From contig NZ_AUMH01000002.1 of NCBI RefSeq assembly GCF_000430585.1, positions 145,225 to 209,224 on the forward strand: a stretch of 64,000 bases of DNA, in the 5' to 3' direction. Position 1 is the first letter of the stretch, and each line of letters opens with the position of its first letter. The translations under genes were made by a program, and so were the position numbers. The notes beneath the pieces were generated by a model that saw only the letters and a program-made list of their open reading frames with translations, had not been told where the DNA came from and ran no database searches. Source of the DNA: Alicyclobacillus herbarius DSM 13609 (GTDB lineage Bacteria; Bacillota; Bacilli; Alicyclobacillales; Alicyclobacillaceae). Positions 1 through 9,364 of this stretch are shown here, in pieces.

Positions 1-1500
1 CACGAATTGTTCCAGGTGGCCCACTTGGGCGACTACAAGGGCCTCTCAGAAACGGAAAAAGTCGAAAAACTAACCCGGGTCCTGGCCGATGCGCGCCCGC
101 TCATCAGCCCGTACCAGGACCTCACGGAGGCAACCGCCGAAACCTTGAAGGTGTTTCACGTCGTCCGCCAAGCCAAAGAGCTGTTTGGAGAAGCGTGCAT
201 CCAGGATTACCTCATCTCGATGGCGGCCGACGTTAGCGATCTGCTCGAGGTCCTGCTCCTAGCGAAGGAGGCGGGGTTGTTCCGCTGGAAGCCGGACGGC
301 AGCGTCGTCAGCCAGTTGAACGTGGTGCCCCTGTTCGAGACGATTGAGGACCTACGTGTCGCCTCGGGGATTGTCGAGCGCCTGTTCACCAACCCGGTCT
401 ACCAAAAGCAGCTGCAGGCCCGCGGGGGCGAGCAGGAAATTATGCTCGGCTATTCGGACAGTAACAAGGACGGCGGATATCTCACCTCCAACTGGGAGCT
501 GTACAAGTCACAAAAGGCCTTGCTGCAAATCGCCGCGGCGCACGACATCCGGCTTAAGTTTTTCCACGGCCGGGGTGGGGCGCTTGGCCGTGGGGGTGGG
601 CCGCTCGAGCGCAGCATTCTCGCCCAGCCGCCCGAAGCCCTGCGCGGCAAGGTGAAGATTACGGAGCAGGGGGAAATCATCTCCCAGCGCTACGGGCACC
701 CGGACATCGCGCGCCGGTCACTGGAAGCGGCGGTCTCGTCCATCCTGGTGGGCGCCGCCAACGTGCAGACGGAGGCCATGCAGGCCACCGAGCGCGAGTG
801 GTCCGCGTTCGTTGAGGGCCTGTCTGAGGCTTCGCGCCAGGCGTACGTACGGTTTGTCTACGGCCAGCCGGAGTTTCTCACCTACTTCCAGCAGGCCACG
901 CCCATCGAGGAAATCGGCCGGTTGAACATCGGATCGCGCCCAAGCAAGCGCAAGAGCAGCGCCCGCATCCAGGACCTGCGCGCCATCCCGTGGGTGTTCT
1001 CGTGGACGCAAAACCGTCATCTCTTGCCGGCCTGGTACGGCTTTGGCACCGCCGTCGCCGGGGCTCTGAAGGATCATCCCGAGTCCATCCAGACCCTGCG
1101 CCGGATGTACCGCAACTGGCCGTTTTTCAAGGCGTTGATTGACAACCTGCAGATGGCGCTCGCCAAGGCGGACATGCGCATCGCGCCTCAGTACGTGCAT
1201 CTGGTGGAGGACCAGGAAGTGGGTCGTCGCATTTTCGCGGGCATCCGGGAGGAGTACGAGCGCACGCGCAAGGTGGTGCTTGACATCATTGAGCGGGACG
1301 ATGTGCTGGCGGACTTCCGCGTCATTCGCGAGTCGATTAATCTGCGCAATCCGTATGTCGATCCGCTCTCTTTCTTCCAGGTTCTGCTCCTGCGCGAGCT
1401 GCGCCAGCAACGCGCCCGCGGCGAGGACGCCTCAGAGCTTGAGCGGGAGGTGCTGTTTACGATTAACGGGATTGCCTCCGGGCTGCGGAATACGGGGTGA
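1..1500 (+). CDS. ppc: Phosphoenolpyruvate carboxylase, C-terminal part (5' end outside window)
   Basis: The frame is open from the first base (His-Glu-Leu-Phe-Gln), so the gene starts upstream; 499 codons are visible. PEP carboxylase adds bicarbonate to PEP to give oxaloacetate, an anaplerotic cytosolic reaction. Family hallmarks appear in order: GYSDSNKDGGY, the glycine-rich loop FHGRGGALGRGGGP, ITEQGEIISQRYG, GSRPSKR, RAIPWVFSWTQNRHLLPAW, the terminal block NLRNPYVDPL and the classical tail INGIASGLRNTG. Nothing in the visible part looks damaged. Base composition is clearly GC-richer than the polysaccharide genes that follow. Identification is very secure. Confidence 0.97.
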   Translation, partial: HELFQVAHLGDYKGLSETEKVEKLTRVLADARPLISPYQDLTEATAETLKVFHVVRQAKELFGEACIQDYLISMAADVSDLLEVLLLAKEAGLFRWKPDGSVVSQLNVVPLFETIEDLRVASGIVERLFTNPVYQKQLQARGGEQEIMLGYSDSNKDGGYLTSNWELYKSQKALLQIAAAHDIRLKFFHGRGGALGRGGGPLERSILAQPPEALRGKVKITEQGEIISQRYGHPDIARRSLEAAVSSILVGAANVQTEAMQATEREWSAFVEGLSEASRQAYVRFVYGQPEFLTYFQQATPIEEIGRLNIGSRPSKRKSSARIQDLRAIPWVFSWTQNRHLLPAWYGFGTAVAGALKDHPESIQTLRRMYRNWPFFKALIDNLQMALAKADMRIAPQYVHLVEDQEVGRRIFAGIREEYERTRKVVLDIIERDDVLADFRVIRESINLRNPYVDPLSFFQVLLLRELRQQRARGEDASELEREVLFTINGIASGLRNTG

Positions 1501-1559
1501 TTCCGCACTGCCCGGAACAACATCTGACTCCGTCCATGAGGACTGCCGCACATTATGGG

Positions 1560-1582
1560 CCGTCGGGGGCTTTCTCCGACGG
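1560..1582 (+). terminator. Possible terminator hairpin after ppc
   Basis: A 7-bp stem, CCGTCGG (1560-1566) with CCGACGG (1576-1582), closes a 9-base loop 60 bases after the ppc stop. No uninterrupted T-tract follows (only GGTTTTCGG about 10 bases later), so intrinsic termination is plausible but not clear. Confidence 0.35.
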
Positions 1583-1776
1583 TCAGCTGCGGTTTTCGGG
1601 CGTCTCTATCACGGTTTGTTGCTTTCCCTCATCTCTCGCTCTTGGCTTTTACATCTTTCGCCCCTATCATGTTGTGCTTTACGAAACCTTAACACGCGCA
1701 TCATTCTCAACCCTACCAAATTGGGTGTACAATACTTCTGAGGATTCGACATGGAAACGAGGAGATGAGCATCGCT

Positions 1777-2220
1777 ATGGCTCAGCACGTGTTTACCTAC
1801 GAGGGGAGTTGGCAGGGAGACCGGTCGGGCCAAGGCGAGATTTCGGTCGGGGGGCTCCAGTCGGTGGTCACTACCCCGGCACAGATGGGCGGTCCCGGCC
1901 AAGGGACAAACCCGGACGAGATGCTCCTCGGCGCTGCCGCGACCTGCTACATGATGACCCTTGCCTTTGCCCTCGCCAGTCGGAAAGTCCCGTATGAACG
2001 TCTCCGTGTATCTTCTACCGCTACCTTCAACGACGAAGGCGGTCTACACTGTGAGCGCATCGTCCACAAGCCCCACGTGGTGCTTCCATCTAACGCCAGC
2101 GATGCGGATGTCGCAAAGGTGCACGATTTGGTCAAACTGGCCGAATCCCGTTGCATGGTTTCGAAGGCATTGATGGGAAACGTGGAGATTCTCGTCGAAG
2201 CAAGGGTTGATAGAGAGTAG
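1777..2220 (+). CDS. OsmC/Ohr-family peroxiredoxin
   Basis: A 147-residue protein of the usual OsmC length. These cytosolic enzymes reduce organic hydroperoxides with a pair of cysteines. Both fit: one in LGAAATCYMMTLAFAL (about residue 49) and one in ESRCMVSKAL near the C-terminus; the latter matches the SRCPVSRAL-type motif of the small OsmC subgroup. The GAGGAG at 1759-1764 directly abuts the ATG at 1765, so the next in-frame ATG at 1777 (MAQHVFTYEG) is preferred. It is a single gene between ppc and the polysaccharide locus, with no sign of being in either operon. The substrate cannot be told from sequence. Confidence 0.9.
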   Translation: MAQHVFTYEGSWQGDRSGQGEISVGGLQSVVTTPAQMGGPGQGTNPDEMLLGAAATCYMMTLAFALASRKVPYERLRVSSTATFNDEGGLHCERIVHKPHVVLPSNASDADVAKVHDLVKLAESRCMVSKALMGNVEILVEARVDRE

Positions 2221-2477
2221 AATTTCAGTATATAATGGGGGATGTCTCGAATGATTGGATATAAAGAGAGAAAATGCCAGGGACAAAAAGAGGGATTGTC
2301 GATTTTTCGCTCTTGAAGGGGTGCTTTGGTTCTATAGGACGGACTCGTGGTACCAGAGGCTCACGAGCTCTATGTGGCCGTCTAGCAGCATAGTAGATCA
2401 CTGACCCTTATTTTCATAGATTGTGGCGCCGCTGGCGGCATGGGGGTCTAAAGGGAAAAACGGTAGTGGGGAGAGGA
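2221..2477 (+). other. Leader region upstream of the polysaccharide locus
   Basis: There is no gene in this 257-base stretch. It holds a small hairpin, CTCGTG (2344-2349) with CACGAG (2362-2367), and AT-rich promoter-like sequence near 2228-2237, but no convincing paired -35/-10 elements or known riboswitch that I recognise. Confidence 0.4.
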
Positions 2478-3866
2478 ATGGTGTCTGCGAATCCGAAACG
2501 GTTAGGATTGCTGGCCGACATCGTCGTACTCATTGTTAGCTTTTATGTAACCTATCTCGTGACCTCCGCCTTTCGCGGCGTGCCGCTGATTGTGCGAGGA
2601 TCATCCATTTTTTATGACACGTTCTCATTTCTCGTCATCTCCTGGTTGTTGTCCTTGCTGCTGACGGTGGAGTATCCACCTCGTCGCTTGTCGCTGCTGG
2701 CCACAGAGGCTTGGATTGCCCTGCGTACGAACGCGCTGGGACTCTTGTTTTTTGCCATCCTCGCGTTTTTGCTCAAGTATCAGAACTTCAGCCGTTTGTT
2801 TGTGGGTACATACTTTGTCGATACCACCCTCCTCATGGTGCTGGTCCGCATCATGGTGCGTGTGGGGCTTGGCTATGTCCGCAAGCGTGGGCGGGACATG
2901 CGCACCCGTCTCATTGTCGGCGGAAGCCCTCAGGCCTTGCGCTACCTAGAAGGCGTCGAGCGTCGGCCAGACCTTGGGCTGCGCGTGGTTGGGTATCTGG
3001 CGGAAGCATCGACGCGTCTTCCGTTGCCACATCTTGGAAGGTTGGAAGACCTGCCACAGGCGTTGGCAAGGCACTCTATCGACGGCGTCATCATCGCTAT
3101 GCCGGTCACCGACTCGCGCATGGACTGGGTGATTAAGCAGTGCGAGCTGCAAGGGGTCTCGGTTGAGTTGATGCTGGACGGGCTGTCCTCGCGCATCAAC
3201 TCGAGCACCTTGACCCATTCGCTCGGGGTGTCGCGGCTGGTATTGTCGCCGATACCACATACGTCCACCGGCCTGGCGTTGAAGCGAGCTACTGATATAT
3301 TTATCAGCGGGATCGCCTTAATTCTTGCATCGCCTTTTATGGCTGCAATAGCTTTGGCCATCTGGTTGGACGACCGGGGACCTATTATCTATTCGCAAAC
3401 GCGAGTTGGGCTGCATGGGCGGCGCTTTAAGATGCACAAATTTCGCAGCATGCGCGTAGACGCTGACAAGCTCAAACAGCAGCTGATGCATCTGAATGAA
3501 ATGTCGGGCCCGGTTTTCAAAATTCGGGACGATCCGCGCGTCACTCGCGTGGGTCGCTTCCTACGAAAGACCAGCCTCGATGAACTGCCTCAGTTGTGGG
3601 ATGTCTTCGTTGGCAATATGAGCCTGGTCGGGCCCAGGCCGCCACTCCCGGACGAAGTCGACCAGTACGACGCCTACCACCGGCGAAGACTCAGCGTCAA
3701 GCCCGGCATCACCTGCATCTGGCAGGTGAGTGGACGTAACGACATCGACTTCGAACAGTGGGTAAGCCTGGATCTGGAGTACATAGATACTTGGTCCTAC
3801 ATGCAGGACTGGCGGATTCTGTTTAAGACGATTCCGGCGGTGTTGAAGCGGGATGGGGCGAGTTGA
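2478..3866 (+). CDS. Polyprenyl-phosphate sugar-1-phosphate transferase (initiating glycosyltransferase)
   Basis: This membrane enzyme starts a polysaccharide repeat unit by moving a sugar-1-phosphate from a UDP-sugar to undecaprenyl phosphate. About 462 residues carry the full WbaP/EpsE-type plan: four to five N-terminal membrane segments (residues about 5-150), a central Rossmann-like domain (about 150-270), another hydrophobic segment, and the catalytic C-terminal domain with KMHKFRSMR, KTSLDELPQLWDV, VGPRPPLP and KPGITCIWQVSGR. GGGGAGAGG at 2468-2476 sits just before ATG 2478 and GTG 2481; upstream GTG 2466 or TTG 2421 are possible but worse starts. As first gene of the locus it fits the initiating step. 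Base composition resembles ppc more than the later glycosyltransferases. The sugar is unknown. Confidence 0.93.
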   Translation: MVSANPKRLGLLADIVVLIVSFYVTYLVTSAFRGVPLIVRGSSIFYDTFSFLVISWLLSLLLTVEYPPRRLSLLATEAWIALRTNALGLLFFAILAFLLKYQNFSRLFVGTYFVDTTLLMVLVRIMVRVGLGYVRKRGRDMRTRLIVGGSPQALRYLEGVERRPDLGLRVVGYLAEASTRLPLPHLGRLEDLPQALARHSIDGVIIAMPVTDSRMDWVIKQCELQGVSVELMLDGLSSRINSSTLTHSLGVSRLVLSPIPHTSTGLALKRATDIFISGIALILASPFMAAIALAIWLDDRGPIIYSQTRVGLHGRRFKMHKFRSMRVDADKLKQQLMHLNEMSGPVFKIRDDPRVTRVGRFLRKTSLDELPQLWDVFVGNMSLVGPRPPLPDEVDQYDAYHRRRLSVKPGITCIWQVSGRNDIDFEQWVSLDLEYIDTWSYMQDWRILFKTIPAVLKRDGAS

Positions 3867-4335
3867 GATGAGTTGGCAACCCTCTGGCTCGTTGGAAACT
3901 GCGTGTAGAACGGCCGTGTGAAATGGTCTAAAGAAGTGTTCAGCAGGTTGTTCTTTGATGGAGTCAGTTCGAAAAGGGTGACTACGGATATAATATCGGG
4001 ATTAGAAATCAGAAAGCCTACTGTAAAACGGGGTTCTTGCTAGTAGGGCTTTCGAAGTCGAGGTGTAGTTCCCGTAAAGGAAAAAGAGGACCGGCTCGAA
4101 AGGAACTCTTAGTAGGCCGAGGGGGGGACACGGGGCCTGACAGGTTGCGATGAGTTCGTGCAAAGCATGAGGAGGTCATTGGAGAAGTCGTAGGTGAAGT
4201 TTCATAGCACGTATACGGTTCTGATCTCCACGTTTTTGAGATGGTATCCTTACCCTCTTCCTGCACGAGTATTACTTGGATCGTCGTGCACCTGTGAAAT
4301 TGGTTTGATCATGATTGGACTGCGGAGGTTAACGA
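3867..4335. other. Intergenic region without a recognisable gene
   Basis: This gap of 469 bases separates the initiating transferase from the AT-richer glycosyltransferase genes. I see no coding signal that resembles a protein family; a minus-strand reading frame at 4018-4266 looks like noise. The break in composition may mark where the variable part of the locus begins. Confidence 0.5.
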
Positions 4336-5514
4336 ATGAGGGTCGTTTTTGCGCATGACGCTGTTTTTGATAGAGATCCGAAAAACGGGATTTATTATAA
4401 TGAAAGGTTTAATTTTACTCTATGGAGACGGTATTTAGAGGTCTTTGAGCAGATTACTGTTATTGGACGTGAGCGTGAAGTTTCCAAAAGTGATAGCCTT
4501 GTTGACTCCAGTATCTCCAGTGGACCAAACGTATCCTTTGCTCCAGCGCCTTCTATTAGTGGTCCGGTTCGCATGATAACTTCGAGACCTCAAGCGAGAC
4601 GCATCATTATGAAGGCGTTATGTGAAGCAGACGCGTTGATAGCCCGACTTCCAAGCGAGTTGGGACTGCTATCTGTATCCGTTGCACGTAAGTTACAAAA
4701 GCCATACGCGATTGAGGTAGTAGGTAATGCGTGGGACAGCTTATGGCACTACGGCAATTGGCAGGGGAAAGTATATGCCCCCATACTTCATTATCGTATG
4801 AAACGCGCCGTGCGTATGGGACAATATGTCCTCTACGTTACCGATAAATACCTTCAGGAGTGTTATCCGTCTGCGGGCATCACAACCAACTGTTCTAATG
4901 TGGAGATTCCATCTAATAGCGATGAGATGGAAGCTTTAATAGAATTTCGAACTCGCTCTATTGAAGGCCAACAGCCTCCCATCAAAGTTGGCATCATCGC
5001 GTTTATGGAGGCCAAATACAAAGGGATTGATACGGCTCTACGAGCACTACAGTTGCTAAGGGACCAGATAGACATTGAGCTTAGGATATTAGGTGGAGGA
5101 AACCGGGAACCTTGGGTTATGATGGCCAAAAAATTAGGGTTAAGCGATCGGGTTAAGTTTTACGGCGCTTTTCCCCCAGGGGAGGCTGTATTTCGGTGGT
5201 TGGACGATTTGGATATCTATCTACAGCCAAGTAAAACTGAAGGTCTCCCGCGTGCTTTGATAGAGGCTATGAGTCGGGGGTTACCAGCAATTGGGACTAA
5301 TGTGGGGGGGATACCTGAGCTATTGCCCGAGTCATGCATATGCGGAAAGAATGACTATAAGGGTCTGGCCAAGCTAATACAGCAGGTGGTTTTGAGTAAA
5401 GACCTGCAGCGTGAATTATGCCAGGTTAATATAAAAAAAGCTAGTCAGTACAGCAAAACTCTACTTGATGCACGCAGGAAAGATTTTTGGAAAGTGTTTG
5501 CGAGCAGTATCTAA
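4336..5514 (+). CDS. GT4-family glycosyltransferase
   Basis: A 392-residue GT-B fold enzyme, expected to add a sugar to the lipid-linked repeat unit on the cytosolic face of the membrane. The C-terminal nucleotide-binding half is clear: LQPSKTEGLPRALIEAMSRG contains the EX7E-type motif, followed by GTNVGGIPELL. The N-terminus (MRVVFAHDAVF) is typical of the acceptor domain. It starts at ATG with GGAGG 8 bases upstream. It is followed after 21 bases by the epimerase, so the genes are likely cotranscribed. Donor and acceptor are unknown. Lower GC than its upstream neighbours hints at horizontal exchange of this part of the locus. Confidence 0.88.
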   Translation: MRVVFAHDAVFDRDPKNGIYYNERFNFTLWRRYLEVFEQITVIGREREVSKSDSLVDSSISSGPNVSFAPAPSISGPVRMITSRPQARRIIMKALCEADALIARLPSELGLLSVSVARKLQKPYAIEVVGNAWDSLWHYGNWQGKVYAPILHYRMKRAVRMGQYVLYVTDKYLQECYPSAGITTNCSNVEIPSNSDEMEALIEFRTRSIEGQQPPIKVGIIAFMEAKYKGIDTALRALQLLRDQIDIELRILGGGNREPWVMMAKKLGLSDRVKFYGAFPPGEAVFRWLDDLDIYLQPSKTEGLPRALIEAMSRGLPAIGTNVGGIPELLPESCICGKNDYKGLAKLIQQVVLSKDLQRELCQVNIKKASQYSKTLLDARRKDFWKVFASSI

Positions 5515-5535
5515 ATTCCAATGGGAGGTCACAAG

Positions 5536-6564
5536 GTGGACGGATCTAAGACGGTATTAGTAACTGGATGTGCTGGATTCATAGGTTTTCATGTTGCAAA
5601 TAGGTTGTTGAGCGAAGGTTACATTGTAATTGGGATAGATAACATGAGTCCGTATTATGATCCGCGTCTCAAGGAATCTCGTCTCAGGATACTCCGTGAG
5701 AAGTATGGAACATTTACCTTTGTTCAAGGTGGCGTTGAAGATAGCGATTTGATCGAGCGGGTATTAGAAGCTCACCCTATAAGTTATGTTATTCATCTCG
5801 CGGCTCAGGCCGGAGTACGGTACAGCCTCGAAAATCCAATGAGTTACATTGACTCGAACATACACGGGTTTGCAGTGATTCTCGAGGCTTGTCGGATACA
5901 CAAGATTAGGCACCTTTTGTACGCATCATCAAGCTCGGTTTATGGAGCAAATACCGCTATGCCCTTTTCGGTGCATCAGAATGTTGATCATCCTATGAGC
6001 CTATATGCCGCAACAAAGAAGGCAAACGAGCTTATGGCACATGCATATAGCAGCTTGTTTGACTTGCCGACAACAGGTCTGCGATTCTTCACCGTTTACG
6101 GACCCTGGGGCCGCCCGGACATGGCTTTGTTCAAGTTTACAAAGGCAATTTTAAATGGAGAACCTATTCAAGTCTTTAATTATGGCAACATGAGGCGTGA
6201 TTTTACTTACATCGATGATATAGTCGATGCTATAGCTAAGTTGGTAGAATATATTCCCCAACCTAACCCTCAGTGGAATGGGGATCATCCAGAGCCGGGA
6301 AGTAGCTATTGTAGATACAGGGTTTACAACATCGGGAGTCACCGCCCTATAGCTCTGAATGAGTTTATTGATCTTCTCGAGAAGGAACTAGGGAAAAAAG
6401 CAGTGAGGGAATACCTGCCCATGCAACCCGGTGACGTGCCTGAAACTTATGCCGACGTGACTGATCTATTCTCCGACGTTGGCTTCACACCGCGTGTATC
6501 TGTGGAGGAAGGTGTAAGGAGATTTGTGGAATGGTATAAGTCATATTACACCGACGATAAATGA
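5536..6564 (+). CDS. NAD-dependent epimerase, UDP-glucuronate 4-epimerase-like
   Basis: An extended short-chain dehydrogenase of 342 residues. The NAD-binding glycine motif GCAGFIGFH lies near the N-terminus, NMSPYYDPRLKESRL follows, and the catalytic pair is SSSSVYG with YAATKKANE. NMSPYYD and the family length match UDP-glucuronate 4-epimerases (capsule CapI and plant GAE types), which make UDP-galacturonate. Start choice: an ATG exists at 5521, but GGGAGGT at 5523-5529 lies 6 bases before GTG 5536, so the GTG start (MDGSKTVLVTG) is preferred. The neighbouring sugar dehydrogenase suggests uronic or amino-uronic acids in the polymer. The exact substrate is inferred from similarity only. Confidence 0.88.
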   Translation: MDGSKTVLVTGCAGFIGFHVANRLLSEGYIVIGIDNMSPYYDPRLKESRLRILREKYGTFTFVQGGVEDSDLIERVLEAHPISYVIHLAAQAGVRYSLENPMSYIDSNIHGFAVILEACRIHKIRHLLYASSSSVYGANTAMPFSVHQNVDHPMSLYAATKKANELMAHAYSSLFDLPTTGLRFFTVYGPWGRPDMALFKFTKAILNGEPIQVFNYGNMRRDFTYIDDIVDAIAKLVEYIPQPNPQWNGDHPEPGSSYCRYRVYNIGSHRPIALNEFIDLLEKELGKKAVREYLPMQPGDVPETYADVTDLFSDVGFTPRVSVEEGVRRFVEWYKSYYTDDK

Positions 6565-6761
6565 ATTACCAACCCGTTTCGCCTCCGGTGGCCTTCGCAA
6601 GTCAACAACATATCTACCATAGCCTTTGGACACCTGAGCTGTTGGTGCTGAGCCGTAACTCATCTGGATAAGGGTGCCAAGTGGCATAAAAGCCCTTGTC
6701 TACTACGGATAGACCTGCCTATAGCTCGTCTACAGTTCTATGATACGAGTTCCATGGAAGG

Positions 6762-8054
6762 GTGAACTTGAAAAGAATGCAATATATAGGAATCGTTGGC
6801 CTGGGGTATGTTGGCTTGCCTTTAGCGGTGGAGTTTGGAAAGGTACGTAATGTCATAGGGTTTGACCTTAACGAAACGAGAATTGGTGAACTTAGAAATG
6901 GCTATGACCGAACAGGAGAGGTTTCAGGGGAAAGCCTCGCGGAAGCAAACATTGACTTTACTGTACATCCGGAAGAACTAAGGAAATGTGACTTTGTGAT
7001 TGTGTGCGTTCCTACACCAGTTGACCAGGCAAGACAACCTGATCTCGGGCCGATACGAAAGGCGTCAGAGCTAGTTGGCAGAAACCTTAAGCGTGGGGCC
7101 GTGGTTGTATATGAGTCAACCGTCTATCCGGGTGTGACAGAGGAGATTTGTGCCCCTATTTTGGAACGTGAGTCTGCCATGGTGAGGGGAAAAGACTTCT
7201 TCGTGGCCTATTCGCCTGAAAGAATTAATCCTGGCGATAGAGAGCACACATTGCGTAATGTCGTGAAGGTCGTGTCAGGAGAGTCTGAGCAAATATGCAA
7301 CTTAGTGGCCGAGTTGTACAGCCTAGTAGTGCCAGCGGGTGTTTATAAAGCTTCGAGCATTAGGGTAGCCGAAGCTGCGAAGGTCATAGAAAATACACAA
7401 CGGGATCTCAATATAGCATTGATGAATGAGTTGTCCATGCTTTTCAATTTAATGGGTATCGACACAAATGAAGTTCTGGAAGCATGCCGGACAAAGTGGA
7501 ACTTTATGGGTTTTAGGCCGGGTTTGGTCGGTGGGCATTGCATTGGCGTGGATCCTTATTATCTGACATTTAAGGCCCGAAGCCTGGGGTTTCATCCACA
7601 ATTAATAACTGCCGGTAGATTGATCAACGACGGTATGGGGAAGTATGTAGCAAGAAGTGTAGTGAAGAAGTTAGTGCAGAGCGGAGTTAGCCTACACTCA
7701 GTAAGCGTCAATATCCTGGGTATCACGTTTAAGGAAAACATTCGTGATACCAGGAATTCTAAAGTCATTGATGTTATTGAGGAATTGAACGATTATGGAA
7801 TTACCGTCCGAGTGACTGATCCGCACGCTGATCCAGAATCGGTGATGAGAGATTACGGAATTCAACTCTGGAAGTTCTCCGAACTTCCACCAGCTCATGC
7901 GGTAATTTTGGCTGTTCCCCATCGCGAATATATGCGATTAAGGTGGACAGAGATAGGCTCATTGTTGCATGACGGAGCGGGTGTGGTAGCTGATCTGAAG
8001 GGCGTGTTAAGCCTTAACGATTGTCCAGAGCAGATCTCTGTATGGAGGTTATAG
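6762..8054 (+). CDS. Nucleotide-sugar 6-dehydrogenase (WbpA/WbpO/TviB type)
   Basis: This enzyme oxidises C6 of a UDP-HexNAc or UDP-hexose to the uronic acid with two NAD+. About 430 residues show the three-domain plan: N-terminal Rossmann motif GIVGLGYVGLPLAVEF, central helical domain with VAEAAKVIENTQRDLNIALMNE, the catalytic cysteine in GGHCIGVDPYYL, and the C-terminal NILGITFKENIRDTRNSK domain. The overall pattern is closer to the UDP-N-acetylhexosamine dehydrogenases (TviB, WbpO) than to UDP-glucose dehydrogenase. GTG 6762 is the longest start; TTG 6768 lies at better distance from GGAAGG (6756-6761) and could be the true start. It supplies an acidic sugar for the locus. Confidence 0.9.
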   Translation: MNLKRMQYIGIVGLGYVGLPLAVEFGKVRNVIGFDLNETRIGELRNGYDRTGEVSGESLAEANIDFTVHPEELRKCDFVIVCVPTPVDQARQPDLGPIRKASELVGRNLKRGAVVVYESTVYPGVTEEICAPILERESAMVRGKDFFVAYSPERINPGDREHTLRNVVKVVSGESEQICNLVAELYSLVVPAGVYKASSIRVAEAAKVIENTQRDLNIALMNELSMLFNLMGIDTNEVLEACRTKWNFMGFRPGLVGGHCIGVDPYYLTFKARSLGFHPQLITAGRLINDGMGKYVARSVVKKLVQSGVSLHSVSVNILGITFKENIRDTRNSKVIDVIEELNDYGITVRVTDPHADPESVMRDYGIQLWKFSELPPAHAVILAVPHREYMRLRWTEIGSLLHDGAGVVADLKGVLSLNDCPEQISVWRL

Positions 8055-8061
8055 ATATTCC

Positions 8062-9342
8062 ATGCGGGGTACTGACTCAACACTGGAGCCAATGCCATCC
8101 GAGAGACTTTCGATATTGAGAAATTTCTCGTGGAATCTCGTTGGTAATGTACTTTATGCCTTATCCCAATGGGGCATGCTCATCGCCATTTCAAAGTTTC
8201 TGGATGTAGCTGCGGTAGGTGAGTACACTCTTGCTCTAGCATTGACTTCTCCCGTGATTCAGTTTACGAACATGCAGATGCGCTCAGTACAAGTCACTGA
8301 TGTAGAAGAAGAATTTGCTTTTTCAACTTATCTGGGCTTTCGGCTCCTACTTACGTGCATCGGTTTTATTGTCATTATTACGGTTGGTTTCTGGTCCGGA
8401 GGTGAATGGCAGGCCTATCTGGTGATAGTCTCTGTAGGCTTGGCGAAATCCTTTGAATCGATCAGCGACATCATCTACGGTCTCTTTCAAAAGCACGAAC
8501 GAATGAACTTTATTGGGCGTTCATTAATTCTAAAGTCGGTTTTGTCCTTTGGAACGGTAGTCGGAGGAGTTGCCTTGACGCACGACTTAGTTGTAGCAAC
8601 AGTCTCACAAGCATGTAGTTGGCTCCTGCTGTTGCTTTTTTATGATATGAAAAATGCCAAGAAGTTCGTTAGCATCAAGGTGACTCTAGCCCACTCATCG
8701 ACGTATAGCCTTCTTTGGAAGGGTGTCCCTCTCGGGCTGGTCATGTTAATGATCTCGCTGAATACAAATGTTCCCAGGTACTTCATCTCTCACTTTTTGG
8801 GTACCGAATACCTAGGGTACTTTGGCGCGTTGTCCTATGTGGTTATTGCGGGGAACACCTTTGTCCTAGCTCTCGGTCAATCCTCCAGCCCACGACTCTC
8901 ACGGTATTATGCTGATAGGAGCATGCGTGATTATATAAAAATGACGTCTAGACTTTGCGCGGTCGGCGGGGTGATTGCTATTGTGCCCATAGCTGTAATA
9001 CGCCTTTGGGGAGGAACAATATTATCACTAGTGTACAAGAGTAGCTATGCCTCCTATTCGTGGGTGTTTTTCCTGTTGATGATATCAGCTGGAATAGGAT
9101 ACGTAACATCGTTTTTAGGGTACAGTGTTACCGCTGCACGATACTTTAGGATTCAGCCGGTTATCTTGTTCCTAACGGTTCTCGCCACATTTCTGACTAG
9201 CCTATGTCTGGTGCCGAACCGCGGGCTTGACGGAGCAGCATACGCACTCATCGCAGGTGCCAGTGTGCAGTTTTTATCAACGGGCCTCGTTTACTTATGG
9301 ATTGTACGTAGTGGGTACAAGCTTATGTCAAGAACTCTCTAG
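8062..9342 (+). CDS. Polysaccharide flippase (Wzx-like)
   Basis: A 426-residue, very hydrophobic protein with about 12 to 14 predicted membrane segments and an N-terminal stretch (ILRNFSWNLVGNVLYALSQWG) typical of oligosaccharide flippases of the MOP superfamily. Such proteins move the undecaprenyl-linked repeat unit to the outer face of the membrane. It begins 7 bases after the sugar dehydrogenase, with GGAGGT at 8044-8049, and pairs functionally with the Wzy-like polymerase at 13440. The IS at 9365 inserted just after its stop codon, so the gene is intact but downstream genes may have lost their original promoter. Confidence 0.87.
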   Translation: MRGTDSTLEPMPSERLSILRNFSWNLVGNVLYALSQWGMLIAISKFLDVAAVGEYTLALALTSPVIQFTNMQMRSVQVTDVEEEFAFSTYLGFRLLLTCIGFIVIITVGFWSGGEWQAYLVIVSVGLAKSFESISDIIYGLFQKHERMNFIGRSLILKSVLSFGTVVGGVALTHDLVVATVSQACSWLLLLLFYDMKNAKKFVSIKVTLAHSSTYSLLWKGVPLGLVMLMISLNTNVPRYFISHFLGTEYLGYFGALSYVVIAGNTFVLALGQSSSPRLSRYYADRSMRDYIKMTSRLCAVGGVIAIVPIAVIRLWGGTILSLVYKSSYASYSWVFFLLMISAGIGYVTSFLGYSVTAARYFRIQPVILFLTVLATFLTSLCLVPNRGLDGAAYALIAGASVQFLSTGLVYLWIVRSGYKLMSRTL

Positions 9343-9364
9343 AATGGATTCTCTGGGTTTAACT

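Noticed and set aside
718..1410. Long minus-strand open frame (230 codons) opposite ppc
   Set aside because: It is fully antisense to highly conserved PEP carboxylase codons and resembles no family; the GC-rich third codon positions of ppc explain the lack of stops.
4018..4266. Minus-strand frame of 82 codons in the polysaccharide gap
   Set aside because: No ribosome binding site and low-complexity composition; no family resemblance.
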